NCBI GenBank assembly: GCA_030018315.1
Contig: JASEGA010000020.1
Location: 1 to 36,539, forward strand
Origin: a bacterium
GTDB taxonomy: Bacteria; Hydrothermota; UBA3073; JACQXS01; JAGMCI01
Reading direction: 5' to 3'
Length of the DNA: 36,539 bases
Below, in pieces: positions 1 to 6,375 of the stretch. Below the pieces are notes generated by a model. The model saw only the letters and a program-made list of their open reading frames with translations. It was not told the DNA's origin and did not search any database. The position numbers and the translations under genes were made by a program. The first letter of the stretch is position 1; every line of letters begins with the position of its first letter.

Positions 1-1
1 A

Positions 2-283
2 GAAGCTTCTATGGGCAAAATAAATGAGGTATTATTACAGAGCTATCCAAATCCATTTACTAAGTTTACAAGTATTAGTTATCAGTTGCCAGCGAATGGT
101 AAAGTATCGCTCAGAATTTATGACATTTCAGGCCGATTGGTAAAAACACTGGCTGACGAAACTAAAGAGGCTGGCTGTTACACTACTGCTTGGAATACGA
201 AAGGGATATCAAATGGTGTATATTTCTGCAAATTGGAGTACAACAGTAGAGTACTCACCAGCAAACTAATATTGGTGAAATAG
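2..283 (+). CDS. C-terminal sorting module of a secreted/surface protein (5' end outside window)
   Basis: The reading frame is open to the window edge, so this is the last ~93 residues of a longer gene; the first in-frame ATG at 11 is probably internal. It shows the FlgD-Ig-like/type IX sorting pattern: a YPNPF motif, alternating beta strands, YDISGRLVKTL, then SNGVYFCKL and a basic LVK end. In known families this module directs export through the outer membrane or anchoring on the surface. Two further genes near the window end (stops at 34296 and 35063) carry the same type of tail. The function of the main body cannot be seen. A good terminator follows. Confidence 0.8.
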   Translation, partial: EASMGKINEVLLQSYPNPFTKFTSISYQLPANGKVSLRIYDISGRLVKTLADETKEAGCYTTAWNTKGISNGVYFCKLEYNSRVLTSKLILVK

Positions 284-303
284 AGTAACTCTCATATCCT
301 ATA

Positions 304-332
304 AGGGGTAGCAAAGGACGCTGCCTCTTTTT
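304..332 (+). terminator. Rho-independent terminator after the surface-protein gene
   Basis: A 9-bp stem (304-312 with 320-328, two G-T wobbles) closes a 7-nt loop and is followed by a run of T. It separates the upstream surface gene from the htpX promoter. Confidence 0.7.
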
Positions 333-372
333 ATTTCCCTATTATTCGTAATCACTTTGATTAATAGAAAAC

Positions 373-400
373 TTGACAAATGATAAAATTTTGGTATATT
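373..400 (+). promoter_or_regulatory. Sigma-70 type promoter of htpX
   Basis: TTGACA at 373-378 and TATATT at 395-400 are separated by 16 bp. Its position inside the apparent 5' extension of the htpX frame (from 380) argues that translation starts downstream at 419. Confidence 0.65.
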
Positions 401-418
401 GTTACTAAGGGGGTAAAA

Positions 419-1384
419 ATGGCATTGTTAAGAATTAAAATGAGCCTTTTAGTCATTATCTTATTTGGTATTCTTTTTGCTATCGTTTCATTGCTTGCCT
501 ACACTGCTGGGGTGACAAATTTTGCATTTTATCTCATTGTCTCTCTTATCCTTATGTTCATCCAATATATAGTTGGTCCAAAGATTGTTGAGTGGTCAAT
601 GCGAGTCAGGTATATTACAGAAAGTGAAGCCCCAGAATTGCATAGAATGGTGTCAGAACTTGCCGCCCATGCTAATATACCAAAACCTAAGGTTGGTATA
701 GCCCAAATTCCTATCCCTAATGCATTTGCATTTGGAAGATGGGCTGGTGATAGTAGGTTGTGTGTTACTCAAGGTATAATACAGCTACTAAATCAAGATG
801 AACTGCGTGCAGTTCTTGGGCATGAGATATCACATCTGAAGAATCGTGATGTGTTGACTATTACCTTACTTTCAGTTATTCCTATAGTCCTATACAGAAT
901 TGCGTGGGGTTCATTATTATTTGGCAGAAGGTCAAGAAGAGAAGGTGGCGCAGCTTTAGCAATAGTTGGGATGCTTTCATTCATCTTTTACTTTATCACT
1001 AATTTACTCGTCCTTTATGCTTCTCGGATAAGGGAGTATTTTGCTGACCGTGGCTCAGTTGAGTTAGGAAACAGACCGGATTGGCTTGCCTCTGCATTGT
1101 ATAGATTAGTGTATGGAAGTGCACGTATACCTAAAGAGGAATTACGTGAAGTTGAAGGTTTAAAGGCTTTCTTTGTCAACGACCCATCAAGAGCAGGAGA
1201 AGAGTTTAGAGAGCTTAAGGATTTGGACATTGACCGCAGTGGCAGAATTGATGCATCTGAGTTAAAAGTTTTAAGCAGAAAGAAAGTAAGGTTAGGATTT
1301 ACTGACCGTCTATTAGAGCTACTCAGTACTCACCCAAATATGGTTAACAGGATAAAACAACTATCAACTTACAACACGACCTGA
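419..1384 (+). CDS. htpX: HtpX-like membrane zinc metalloprotease (M48) with an EF-hand loop
   Basis: This is an integral-membrane M48 peptidase of 321 residues, expected to degrade misfolded membrane proteins with its active site facing the cytoplasm. Two hydrophobic segments lie near the N-terminus and others follow the active site. The zinc motif HEISH is at residues 135-139 and the third ligand is Glu206 in the REYFADR motif. I chose ATG 419 because an AAGGGGG Shine-Dalgarno precedes it and the promoter overlaps the 13 codons upstream. Residues 270-281 form a complete EF-hand loop (D-x-D-x-S-G-x-I-D-x-x-E), not part of the core HtpX fold as I know it, so calcium control is possible. Family call is firm; the calcium role is inference. 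Confidence 0.92.
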   Translation: MALLRIKMSLLVIILFGILFAIVSLLAYTAGVTNFAFYLIVSLILMFIQYIVGPKIVEWSMRVRYITESEAPELHRMVSELAAHANIPKPKVGIAQIPIPNAFAFGRWAGDSRLCVTQGIIQLLNQDELRAVLGHEISHLKNRDVLTITLLSVIPIVLYRIAWGSLLFGRRSRREGGAALAIVGMLSFIFYFITNLLVLYASRIREYFADRGSVELGNRPDWLASALYRLVYGSARIPKEELREVEGLKAFFVNDPSRAGEEFRELKDLDIDRSGRIDASELKVLSRKKVRLGFTDRLLELLSTHPNMVNRIKQLSTYNTT

Positions 1385-1477
1385 GATAAAAAGAGGATTT
1401 TAAAAGTTTACTTCTTCTGGCTCTATTCCTTAAATAGCATAAATACTGAGTTTTGCTTACTCATTTTTTTAAAAAAC

Positions 1478-1506
1478 TTGACAAAAAAATTTTTTATTAT
1501 TATAAT
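1478..1506 (+). promoter_or_regulatory. Consensus promoter of fur
   Basis: TTGACA (1478-1483), a 17-bp spacer and TATAAT (1501-1506) give a perfect sigma-70 consensus. An in-frame GTG at 1514 lies 7 nt after the -10 box, about where transcription should begin. Confidence 0.85.
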
Positions 1507-1524
1507 TGAGAATGTGTCTCAATT
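1504..1524 (+). promoter_or_regulatory. Palindromic operator over the fur -10/start site
   Basis: AATTGAGA and TCTCAATT form a perfect 8-bp inverted repeat around a 5-nt centre (ATGTG). It overlaps the -10 box and the expected transcription start, a classic repressor position, suggesting autoregulation by the Fur-family protein that follows. It is not the textbook Fur box, so the motif may be lineage-specific. Confidence 0.6.
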
Positions 1525-1534
1525 GCAATTAAGG

Positions 1535-1960
1535 ATGAAGACAGAAGAAGACATATTTAGAAAGTATTTAAAACAAAAAGAGTTAAAGTTTACACCTGAG
1601 AGACGAGCAATTTTGGATGAGGTATTTTCACTACATGATCACTTTGATGTTGAAACTATTTTTACTAGACTGTCACAGAGGGCTGAACATATCTCACGTG
1701 CTACTATCTACAGGACTTTACCTTTACTGGTTGGGAGTGGCTTAATTAAAGAAGTACTGAGAGCTCAAGATAGGGGCTATTACGAACATACATTTGGGCA
1801 TAAACATCATGACCATATGGTTTGTTTGAAATGTGGTAAGGCTATTGAATTTAAGGACAACCGTATAGAAAAGTTGCAAGATGAAGTATGTAAAAAATAC
1901 GGTTTTAAACCTGTAGAACATAGACTCGGAATTAGAGGATATTGCAAGGAATGCAGGTGA
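1535..1960 (+). CDS. fur: Fur-family metal-responsive transcriptional regulator
   Basis: The 141-residue protein has the Fur layout: an N-terminal winged helix (FTPERRAILDEVF, then SRATIYRTLPLLVGSGL) and a C-terminal dimerisation/metal domain with the His-rich stretch HKHHDHMVCLKCGK and a final CKEC pair, giving the usual Cys4 zinc site. It may sense Fe, Zn or peroxide (Fur/Zur/PerR cannot be separated by eye). ATG 1535 is the conservative start. GTG 1514 is also in frame and sits where a leaderless transcript would begin; the reading frame runs further up into the promoter, which is not credible as coding. It heads a region containing feoA and, 8 kb on, feoB, so iron control of this cluster is likely. 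Confidence 0.9.
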   Translation: MKTEEDIFRKYLKQKELKFTPERRAILDEVFSLHDHFDVETIFTRLSQRAEHISRATIYRTLPLLVGSGLIKEVLRAQDRGYYEHTFGHKHHDHMVCLKCGKAIEFKDNRIEKLQDEVCKKYGFKPVEHRLGIRGYCKECR

Positions 1961-2008
1961 AAATGCAATCACAAATTAAACTTTTCCACAGGATACTGCG
2001 TAAACTCA

Positions 2009-2254
2009 ATGGGTAACAAGATTTCACTGGTTGAGATGAGAATAAGCGAAAAAGGTAAGGTAATAGAAATACAAGGTGGATATGGTATGATTCGTAAGTT
2101 GGAGACTTTAGGAATCAGAGAAGGAAAGGAAATTAAGAAACTAAGTGCACAACTTATGAGAGGACCTGTTATTATCCAGGTGAGTAATACCCGAGTTGCT
2201 ATTGGGTTTGGTATGGCAAGACGGATAATTGTAGAGGTAAGCGGAAATACTTAA
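2009..2254 (+). CDS. feoA: FeoA, ferrous iron transport accessory protein
   Basis: An 81-residue SH3-like protein with the FeoA pattern: an N-terminal segment rising to GGYGMIRKLETLGIREGKEI, then GPVIIQVSNTRVAIGFGMARRIIVEV. FeoA modulates the FeoB iron transporter at the cytoplasmic face. No clear Shine-Dalgarno precedes ATG 2009, and ATG 2036 is an alternative start. It lies 48 nt after fur. The feoB partner is not adjacent but at 10659, with the whole redox cluster between, which ties that cluster to iron uptake. Confidence 0.88.
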   Translation: MGNKISLVEMRISEKGKVIEIQGGYGMIRKLETLGIREGKEIKKLSAQLMRGPVIIQVSNTRVAIGFGMARRIIVEVSGNT

Positions 2255-2291
2255 AAGCCAATTGTGGTATTGAAATGAAAGGAGGTGTATT

Positions 2292-2654
2292 ATGGGTTAC
2301 AGGCATAGATGGATGTATTATGCGACTGGACTCCCCGGCTGGATGAGGTTTGGCTTTTCTCCCGGCTGGGTAGGCAGGAGTCCGTATGGCTTAGGGCCAG
2401 CGGCTCAATATTTGATGTATGGGACTTGGCCTACACCACAGATGAATTATTTATGGCAGACTGGACGGATTCCATATACAGGAGTTCCGGGATTTCCGAT
2501 GCCGGGGTTTCCTACTCCTTACGACCCGTGGGGAGCTGTTGCTCTCACTCCTGAGCAGGAAGTGGATATGCTGAAATCACAGGCTGAAATACTGGAAGAT
2601 GAGCTTGATGGAATTAGAAAAAGGATTTCTGAACTGGAAGGAGGCAAGAAATGA
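2292..2654 (+). CDS. DUF5320-related aromatic/Gly-Pro-rich protein with C-terminal coiled coil
   Basis: The first ~80 residues are rich in Gly, Pro, Trp, Tyr and Met and look low-complexity. Residues ~85-118 form a charged heptad segment that starts TPEQEVDMLKSQAE, closely matching the tails of the next two proteins. An AGGAGG-type site (GGAGGTG at 2281-2287) supports ATG 2292, and the stop overlaps the start of the next gene by 4 nt. The tail assigns it to the DUF5320 group, whose function is unknown; co-assembly with its neighbours through the coiled coil is my inference. Confidence 0.75.
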   Translation: MGYRHRWMYYATGLPGWMRFGFSPGWVGRSPYGLGPAAQYLMYGTWPTPQMNYLWQTGRIPYTGVPGFPMPGFPTPYDPWGAVALTPEQEVDMLKSQAEILEDELDGIRKRISELEGGKK

Positions 2655-3241
2655 AGATAGCAGTTACAAGCACAGGCGCAGATTTAAATTCTGATGTTGA
2701 CCCAAGATTTGGTAGATGTGCTTACTTTCTCTTTGTAGATACAGATACTATGAAATTTGAAGCAGTAGAGAATCCAAATGTATCTGCTATGGGCGGAGCA
2801 GGCATCCAATCTGCACAACTTGTTGCAAACAAAGGTGTTGAGGCCCTTCTCACAGGTAGCTGTGGTCCAAATGCATTTCAGACACTTCAGGTAGCGAAAG
2901 TCCAAGTAATTGTCGGTGTCACAGGGACAGTTCAAGACGCAATTAAGAGATACAAAAAGGGTGAGCTTCAACCTACTGTTCAGCCCAATGTCCCTACACA
3001 CTTTGGGGTTGGAATGGGAATGGGCAGAGGTATGGGAATGGGTCGTGGAATGGGCAGAGGAATGGGTGGTAGTGTAGGGTATGGACCGGTGCCACAAACT
3101 CCCGGAATGGGACCCACTATGCCACAACCCACTAAAGAGCAGGAATTACAGATGTTAAAGCAGCAGGCAGATTTTATACGCCAGCAGATTGATGAAATTA
3201 ATAAAAGAATAAATGAGCTTGAGAAGAAAGGAGGTGATTAA
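2651..3241 (+). CDS. NifX/NifB-like (dinitrogenase iron-molybdenum cofactor) domain fused to a coiled-coil tail
   Basis: Residues 1-~110 are a NifX/NifB C-terminal-type domain (MKIAVTSTG, DPRFGRCAYF, GVEALLTGSCGPNAF, VGVTGTVQDAI), a fold that carries Fe-S or metallocofactor precursors. A Gly/Met/Arg-rich linker of tandem GMGRGM units follows (3012-3068), then a heptad tail at ~160-196 beginning TKEQELQMLKQQAD, shared with both neighbours. There is no nitrogenase in view, so a general metallocluster carrier is more likely than FeMo-cofactor synthesis. The Shine-Dalgarno GGAGG lies inside the end of the preceding gene. Confidence 0.85.
   Translation: MKIAVTSTGADLNSDVDPRFGRCAYFLFVDTDTMKFEAVENPNVSAMGGAGIQSAQLVANKGVEALLTGSCGPNAFQTLQVAKVQVIVGVTGTVQDAIKRYKKGELQPTVQPNVPTHFGVGMGMGRGMGMGRGMGRGMGGSVGYGPVPQTPGMGPTMPQPTKEQELQMLKQQADFIRQQIDEINKRINELEKKGGD
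3012..3068 (+). repeat. Short tandem repeat encoding GMGRGM linker
   Basis: Repeated units of the type ATGGGAATGGGCAGAGGT encode the flexible linker of the NifX-like protein. Such a tract can expand or contract by slippage. Confidence 0.7.
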
Positions 3242-3242
3242 A

Positions 3243-3626
3243 ATGCCAAGAGGAGATGGAACAGGTCCTTGGGGATTAGGACCGATGACAGGTAGGGCTG
3301 CAGGCCTTTGTGCCGGTTATCCTGTGCCAGGATATCTTAACCCCATTCCTGGTCGTGGCTGGTTTGGATTTCCGGGATTTGGAGTTGGAAGAGGTGGACT
3401 CCCATGGGGTGGTGGAAGAGGTCGTACATTTGGAGGTGGGAGAGGCTGGTGGTGGAGAGGGTTTTATGGCTTCGGCTTACCGTATGCATATCCATATTAT
3501 CCACAGCCGACAGCTCAGGAGGAACTACAGGTGTTGAAGGAACAGGCTAATGCCTTAAAGAGCGAGATGGAAGCAATTGAGGCTCGTATGAGTGAACTAA
3601 AGAAGCAGGAGCAGAGCAAAAAGTAA
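3243..3626 (+). CDS. DUF5320 protein
   Basis: The 127-residue product begins MPRGDGTGPWGLGPMTGR, the signature of DUF5320 proteins that often sit beside NifX-like and MinD-like genes in anaerobes. A Gly/Trp/Phe-rich middle follows, then a coiled-coil tail from ~92 (TAQEELQVLKEQANALK) matching the two upstream proteins. GGAGGTG at 3230-3236 supports ATG 3243; a longer frame from 3213 would overlap the previous gene. The function is unknown. The short N-terminal motif recurs in the next gene. Confidence 0.85.
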   Translation: MPRGDGTGPWGLGPMTGRAAGLCAGYPVPGYLNPIPGRGWFGFPGFGVGRGGLPWGGGRGRTFGGGRGWWWRGFYGFGLPYAYPYYPQPTAQEELQVLKEQANALKSEMEAIEARMSELKKQEQSKK

Positions 3627-3699
3627 GAGTGTGTGATACCTGACTGAGGGAGCAAAAGAGTGAATAACTATCAATTGGAAGATAAAAGAGGAGGATATT

Positions 3700-3969
3700 A
3701 TGCCGAGAGGTAATGGAACTGGACCAAGAGGACAGGGTCCTGGGACTGGTAGAGGGCTTGGGCGTAGGGCTGGAAACCCACAGGGTGGTATGGGAATTGG
3801 AACTCCTCGTGGAATGAGACGAGGAGGAGGCAAAAGTATAGTTGGAGGTTTTGGTCCCGGTGGTTATTGTGTATGCCCATCCTGTAGAACGAAAGTTTCA
3901 CATCAAGCAGGAAGTCCTTGCAACGAGATGAGTTGTCCTAAGTGTGGGGCTAAGATGACAAGAGGATAA
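3700..3969 (+). CDS. DUF5320-like protein with C-terminal zinc ribbon
   Basis: The 89-residue product starts MPRGNGTGPRGQGPGTGRG, like the preceding DUF5320 protein, but its tail is a zinc ribbon: CVCPSCRTKVSH followed ~17 residues later by CNEMSCPKCGAKM. The same N-terminal peptide has thus been joined to a metal-binding end instead of a coiled coil. AGAGGAGG at 3688-3695 marks the start. Function unknown; a scaffold or metal-handling role alongside the ferredoxin 15 nt downstream is inferred. Confidence 0.8.
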   Translation: MPRGNGTGPRGQGPGTGRGLGRRAGNPQGGMGIGTPRGMRRGGGKSIVGGFGPGGYCVCPSCRTKVSHQAGSPCNEMSCPKCGAKMTRG

Positions 3970-3984
3970 TGTAAGAGGGCATCT

Positions 3985-4170
3985 ATGAAAGTAAAGATAG
4001 ACGAAGAAAGTTGCACAGGCTGCGGGGTTTGTGCTGCGATATGTGATGAGGTTTTTGAAGTTGGAGATGACAATAAAGTGCATGTGAAGAATCCTGAACC
4101 TGCTGGTATAGATTGTGTCCAGGAAGCAGTTGATTCCTGTCCAGTTGAGGCAATAATTTTAGAGAAATAA
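3985..4170 (+). CDS. 4Fe-4S ferredoxin
   Basis: A 61-residue ferredoxin of the single-cluster type: C10-x2-C13-x2-C16 in CTGCGVCAAIC, plus C52 in SCPVEAI. C20 and C44 may form a disulfide, as in related monocluster ferredoxins. It carries single electrons in the cytoplasm. The gene lies 15 nt after the zinc-ribbon gene in the same run, so it may supply electrons to the redox proteins of the cluster. Confidence 0.9.
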   Translation: MKVKIDEESCTGCGVCAAICDEVFEVGDDNKVHVKNPEPAGIDCVQEAVDSCPVEAIILEK

Positions 4171-4196
4171 ATGAAGAAGGTTTAGAGGGTTTTACG

Positions 4197-4643
4197 ATTA
4201 TTAACAAAACTAAGATTCGTGTTTCTTATGCTGATACAGACCAGATGGGTATAGTATATTATGCAAGATACTTTGAATATTTTGAGCGTGGTAGGACAGA
4301 GTTGTTAAGAGAATTGGGAGTGCCATATCGTAAAATGGAAAAAAGTGGTGTAAGACTTCCTGTGGTAGAGGCTCATTGTGAATATAAGAAAGGGATAAAA
4401 TATGATGCAGTAATTGTGATAAAGACTTCCATTAGAGACCCTCCTAAAGCACGCATAAGAATGGACTACGAGGTTTTTGATGAATCAGAAAAATGGCTCC
4501 TTGCAATGGGTTATACCATTCATCCATTTGTTAATCTCCAGGGTAAGGCAGTGAGACCACCCAAAGAGTTTGTGAAATTGATTCAAGAGAATTTGTCAAA
4601 ATCCTCCTCCGTAGCACTGCGGAGGACGGAAAAGGAAATGTGA
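4197..4643 (+). CDS. YbgC-like acyl-CoA thioesterase (hotdog fold) without a standard start codon
   Basis: The protein matches the 4-hydroxybenzoyl-CoA thioesterase/YbgC family: IRVSYADTDQMGIVYYARYF with the catalytic Asp, then ERGRTELLRELGV. Conserved sequence runs upstream of the first ATG at 4245, which would delete the active-site region. In this frame no ATG, GTG or TTG exists between the ferredoxin stop (4168-4170) and 4245. A GAGGG site at 4185-4189 is well spaced for ATT 4197 or 4200 (or ACG 4194), so a rare start codon is likely. ATG 4171 is in another frame and stops after four codons. The C-terminus (from ~4603) is built from a palindromic repeat. Confidence 0.8.
   Translation: MINKTKIRVSYADTDQMGIVYYARYFEYFERGRTELLRELGVPYRKMEKSGVRLPVVEAHCEYKKGIKYDAVIVIKTSIRDPPKARIRMDYEVFDESEKWLLAMGYTIHPFVNLQGKAVRPPKEFVKLIQENLSKSSSVALRRTEKEM
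4605..4626 (+). repeat. Palindrome inside the thioesterase 3' end
   Basis: TCCTCCG (4605-4611) and CGGAGGA (4620-4626) form a perfect 7-bp stem around an 8-nt loop and encode part of the poorly conserved tail SSSVALRRTE. A related ACTGCGGA(GGA)CGGA string recurs at about 5372-5383. Confidence 0.55.
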
Positions 4644-4656
4644 GAGTAAAGATATA

Positions 4657-4836
4657 ATTGAGAGATATGATGTATCTTTTAAAATAGAAGGAGTTATACC
4701 TGTATTTGCAGAAAGTAAGAAAGATGTGGTGAGTAATGCAAAGCAGCGGTTAAGTAGGGGATTTCCGAGTGGAATAGAGATTCATATTTTGGAGGTTTGG
4801 AAAGCAGATGAGAAAAAAGAGAGTAGAAAGGAGTGA
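4657..4836 (+). CDS. Small hypothetical protein, no canonical start codon
   Basis: An open frame from about 4642 to the TGA at 4834-4836 encodes a plausible folded protein of ~60 residues: ERYDVSFKIEGVIPVFAES, then KKDVVSNAKQRLSRGFP, then IEIHILEVWKADE. The hydrophobic/charged alternation looks like a real alpha/beta domain. There is no ATG/GTG/TTG in frame near its beginning. ATT 4657, preceded by GAGAG, is the best guess. It sits tightly between the thioesterase and an FmdB gene whose Shine-Dalgarno lies in its last codons. I do not recognise the family. Confidence 0.5.
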   Translation: MERYDVSFKIEGVIPVFAESKKDVVSNAKQRLSRGFPSGIEIHILEVWKADEKKESRKE

Positions 4837-4838
4837 AG

Positions 4839-5051
4839 ATGCCAGTATATTCTTATAAATGCAAGAAGTGTGGAAAAGAGTTTGATTTATTAGTAGGAGT
4901 AGGAAAGGGGGATGAAGAACTGAAATGCCAAAAGTGCGGGAGTAAAAATTTAGAGAGATTACTTTCTCCATGTGGAGTAAGGGTAGGAAGTTTATCCAGC
5001 TCATCCAGTGATATTCCAAGCTGTCCAACTTGTCAGCTACCTCCCAAATAA
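4839..5051 (+). CDS. FmdB-type zinc ribbon protein
   Basis: The product starts MPVYSYKCKKCGKEFDLLV and has a second knuckle KCQKCGSKNLERLLSP, the Cys4 zinc ribbon of the FmdB/CxxC_CXXC_SSSS regulatory family. A tail rich in Ser ends in another CPTC pair. AAAGGAG at 4827-4833 selects ATG 4839 rather than the in-frame GTG 4833. Members of this family are small proteins of unclear regulatory role. A paralogue follows 54 nt downstream. Confidence 0.85.
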   Translation: MPVYSYKCKKCGKEFDLLVGVGKGDEELKCQKCGSKNLERLLSPCGVRVGSLSSSSSDIPSCPTCQLPPK

Positions 5052-5056
5052 GAGTT

Positions 5057-5087
5057 TGGAGTGCAACGACTTAGTCGTTGCACTCCA
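5057..5087 (+). repeat. Perfect 14-bp hairpin between the two FmdB genes
   Basis: TGGAGTGCAACGAC (5057-5070) and its exact reverse complement (5074-5087) flank a TTA loop. No T-run follows, so it looks more like a dispersed palindromic element than a terminator. A similar core (GCAAG-GCTTTAGT-CTTGC) occurs at 36430-36447. Confidence 0.7.
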
Positions 5088-5104
5088 TAATAGAGGAGGA
5101 ATTA

Positions 5105-5347
5105 GTGCCTATATACGAATATAAGTGTGAAGATTGTGGTAAAGTAACCGAGTTTTTTCAGCAATCGTGGAAGCAAAAAGAAGCTCCGGTATGCCCAGAT
5201 TGTGGTAGCCGTCATCTTAGCCGATTAATTTCAACTCCCGGAATTGTTGGTGTAAGTGAGTCTCCTAAAGGGGCTACCTGTTGTGGGAGGGCAGAACGAT
5301 GTGATACTCCACCCTGTTCGGATGACGGTGTTTGCAGAAGAGATTAA
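5105..5347 (+). CDS. FmdB-type zinc ribbon protein (second copy)
   Basis: GTG 5105 with AGGAGG at 5094-5099 (5-nt spacing) gives MPIYEYKCEDCGKVTEFFQQ. The second zinc knuckle is CPDCGSRHLSRLISTPG. An upstream in-frame start at 5078 would read through the hairpin and is unlikely. The C-terminus has extra Cys (CCGRAERC, CSDDGVC) that may bind another metal. It is a diverged relative of the gene just upstream, probably an old tandem duplication. Confidence 0.85.
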   Translation: MPIYEYKCEDCGKVTEFFQQSWKQKEAPVCPDCGSRHLSRLISTPGIVGVSESPKGATCCGRAERCDTPPCSDDGVCRRD

Positions 5348-5383
5348 ATAATCCTTCACGTTAGAGAGGAACTGCGGACGGAG

Positions 5384-6064
5384 ATGAATATTATAGTTGT
5401 TTTTGATAACTATCTTTATAATGTGGGGATATATTGCGACACACCACTACAAACAGAATGGGGGTTTTCGTGTTTAATTGAGGGAATGGAGAAAACTATT
5501 CTCTTTGATACAGGAGCTTCGGGCGATATTCTGCTATCAAATATGGATAGACTTGGAATAGCACCAGAAAATGTGGATGTAGTGTTTATTTCACATGACC
5601 ATTGGGACCATACAGGTGGACTTAATGCTGTAGTAAATAGGAATCCAAAGTGGAGAGTTATTCAGCCAACTGAGTTTTCAAAAAAATCTAAACTTTGCAA
5701 AGGAGTATGGTCAACTGGTGCAATAGGAACATGGATAAAGGAGCAAAGCTTAGTTTTAGAGAGTAAAAAAGGATTAGTAGTAATTACAGGATGTGCACAT
5801 CCTGGGATTGTTGATATTCTCAAGAAAGTAATAGAAACATTTAAGCAAGAGATATACTTAGCCATGGGAGGTTTTCATCTTGCTGGCTGGTCTGATAGAG
5901 AACTAAAGGGAATAATATACAATTTTAAAGAATTAAGTGTTAAAAAAGTAGCCCCATCGCATTGCAGTGGTGAAAGGACCGTAGAATTATTCCAGCAAGA
6001 GTATGGACAAAATTTTGTAAAACTTGGTGTAGGCAGTAAATTGGAGGTAAAAAATGGAAGTTAA
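5384..6064 (+). CDS. Metallo-beta-lactamase-fold hydrolase (COG1237-like)
   Basis: The 226-residue protein has the motif HDHWDH (in [13 protein letters not shown]), [14 protein letters not shown] before it, [11 protein letters not shown] and GGFHL after it, and a late SHCSGE. This is the pattern of COG1237 proteins, often labelled dihydropterin-methyl-RFAP synthase-like after a methanogen enzyme, but most bacterial members have unknown substrates. It is somewhat shorter than typical members. It overlaps the thioredoxin gene by 11 nt, suggesting translational coupling and a redox-linked job. Confidence 0.85.
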   Translation: MNIIVVFDNYLYNVGIYCDTPLQTEWGFSCLIEGMEKTILFDTGASGDILLSNMDRLGIAPENVDVVFISHDHWDHTGGLNAVVNRNPKWRVIQPTEFSKKSKLCKGVWSTGAIGTWIKEQSLVLESKKGLVVITGCAHPGIVDILKKVIETFKQEIYLAMGGFHLAGWSDRELKGIIYNFKELSVKKVAPSHCSGERTVELFQQEYGQNFVKLGVGSKLEVKNGS

Positions 6065-6371
6065 ATTAAATGATACAAATTTTGAGGATGAGGTTCTTAA
6101 GTCTAATCTCCCAGTATTAGTTGATTTCTGGGCATCCTGGTGTATGCCTTGTTTTATGGTTGCACCAGTAGTTGAAGAGATAGCTAAAGAATATGAAGGA
6201 AGGCTTAAGGTGTGTAAGTTGAATGTGGATGAGGGACCAAGGACAGCAAGCAAATATGGGATTATGAGCATCCCTACATTAGCTATTTTTAAAGGCGGTA
6301 AGGTTGTAGATACAGTTGTAGGAGCAATACCTAAACCTTATCTTGAAGAAAAACTAAAACCTCATCTTTAA
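6054..6371 (+). CDS. Thioredoxin with WCMPC active site
   Basis: A 105-residue thioredoxin: [13 protein letters not shown] with redox Cys30 and Cys33, the cis-Pro segment [13 protein letters not shown], and a basic C-terminal helix. The usual WCGPC has Met in place of Gly, which should shift its redox potential or partner choice. GGAGG before ATG 6054 lies within the end of the MBL gene. It reduces disulfides in the cytoplasm and may serve neighbouring metal-thiolate proteins. Confidence 0.92.
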   Translation: MEVKLNDTNFEDEVLKSNLPVLVDFWASWCMPCFMVAPVVEEIAKEYEGRLKVCKLNVDEGPRTASKYGIMSIPTLAIFKGGKVVDTVVGAIPKPYLEEKLKPHL

Positions 6372-6375
6372 AAGA

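Noticed and set aside
380-418. Longer N-terminus of HtpX from ATG 380
   Set aside because: These codons coincide with the spacer and -10 of a good promoter, while ATG 419 has a Shine-Dalgarno.
2684-3127. 147-residue His/Ser/Thr-rich frame on the minus strand
   Set aside because: It is the antisense of the Gly/Met-rich NifX-like gene, whose family match and Shine-Dalgarno are clear; the His/Ser runs are produced by its repeats.
3597-3833. Pro-rich frame on the minus strand
   Set aside because: It is the antisense of the MPRGNGTGP-type gene, without its own start signals.
5057-5087. Rho-independent terminator between FmdB genes
   Set aside because: The hairpin is perfect but lacks a T-run, and similar cores occur elsewhere as repeats.
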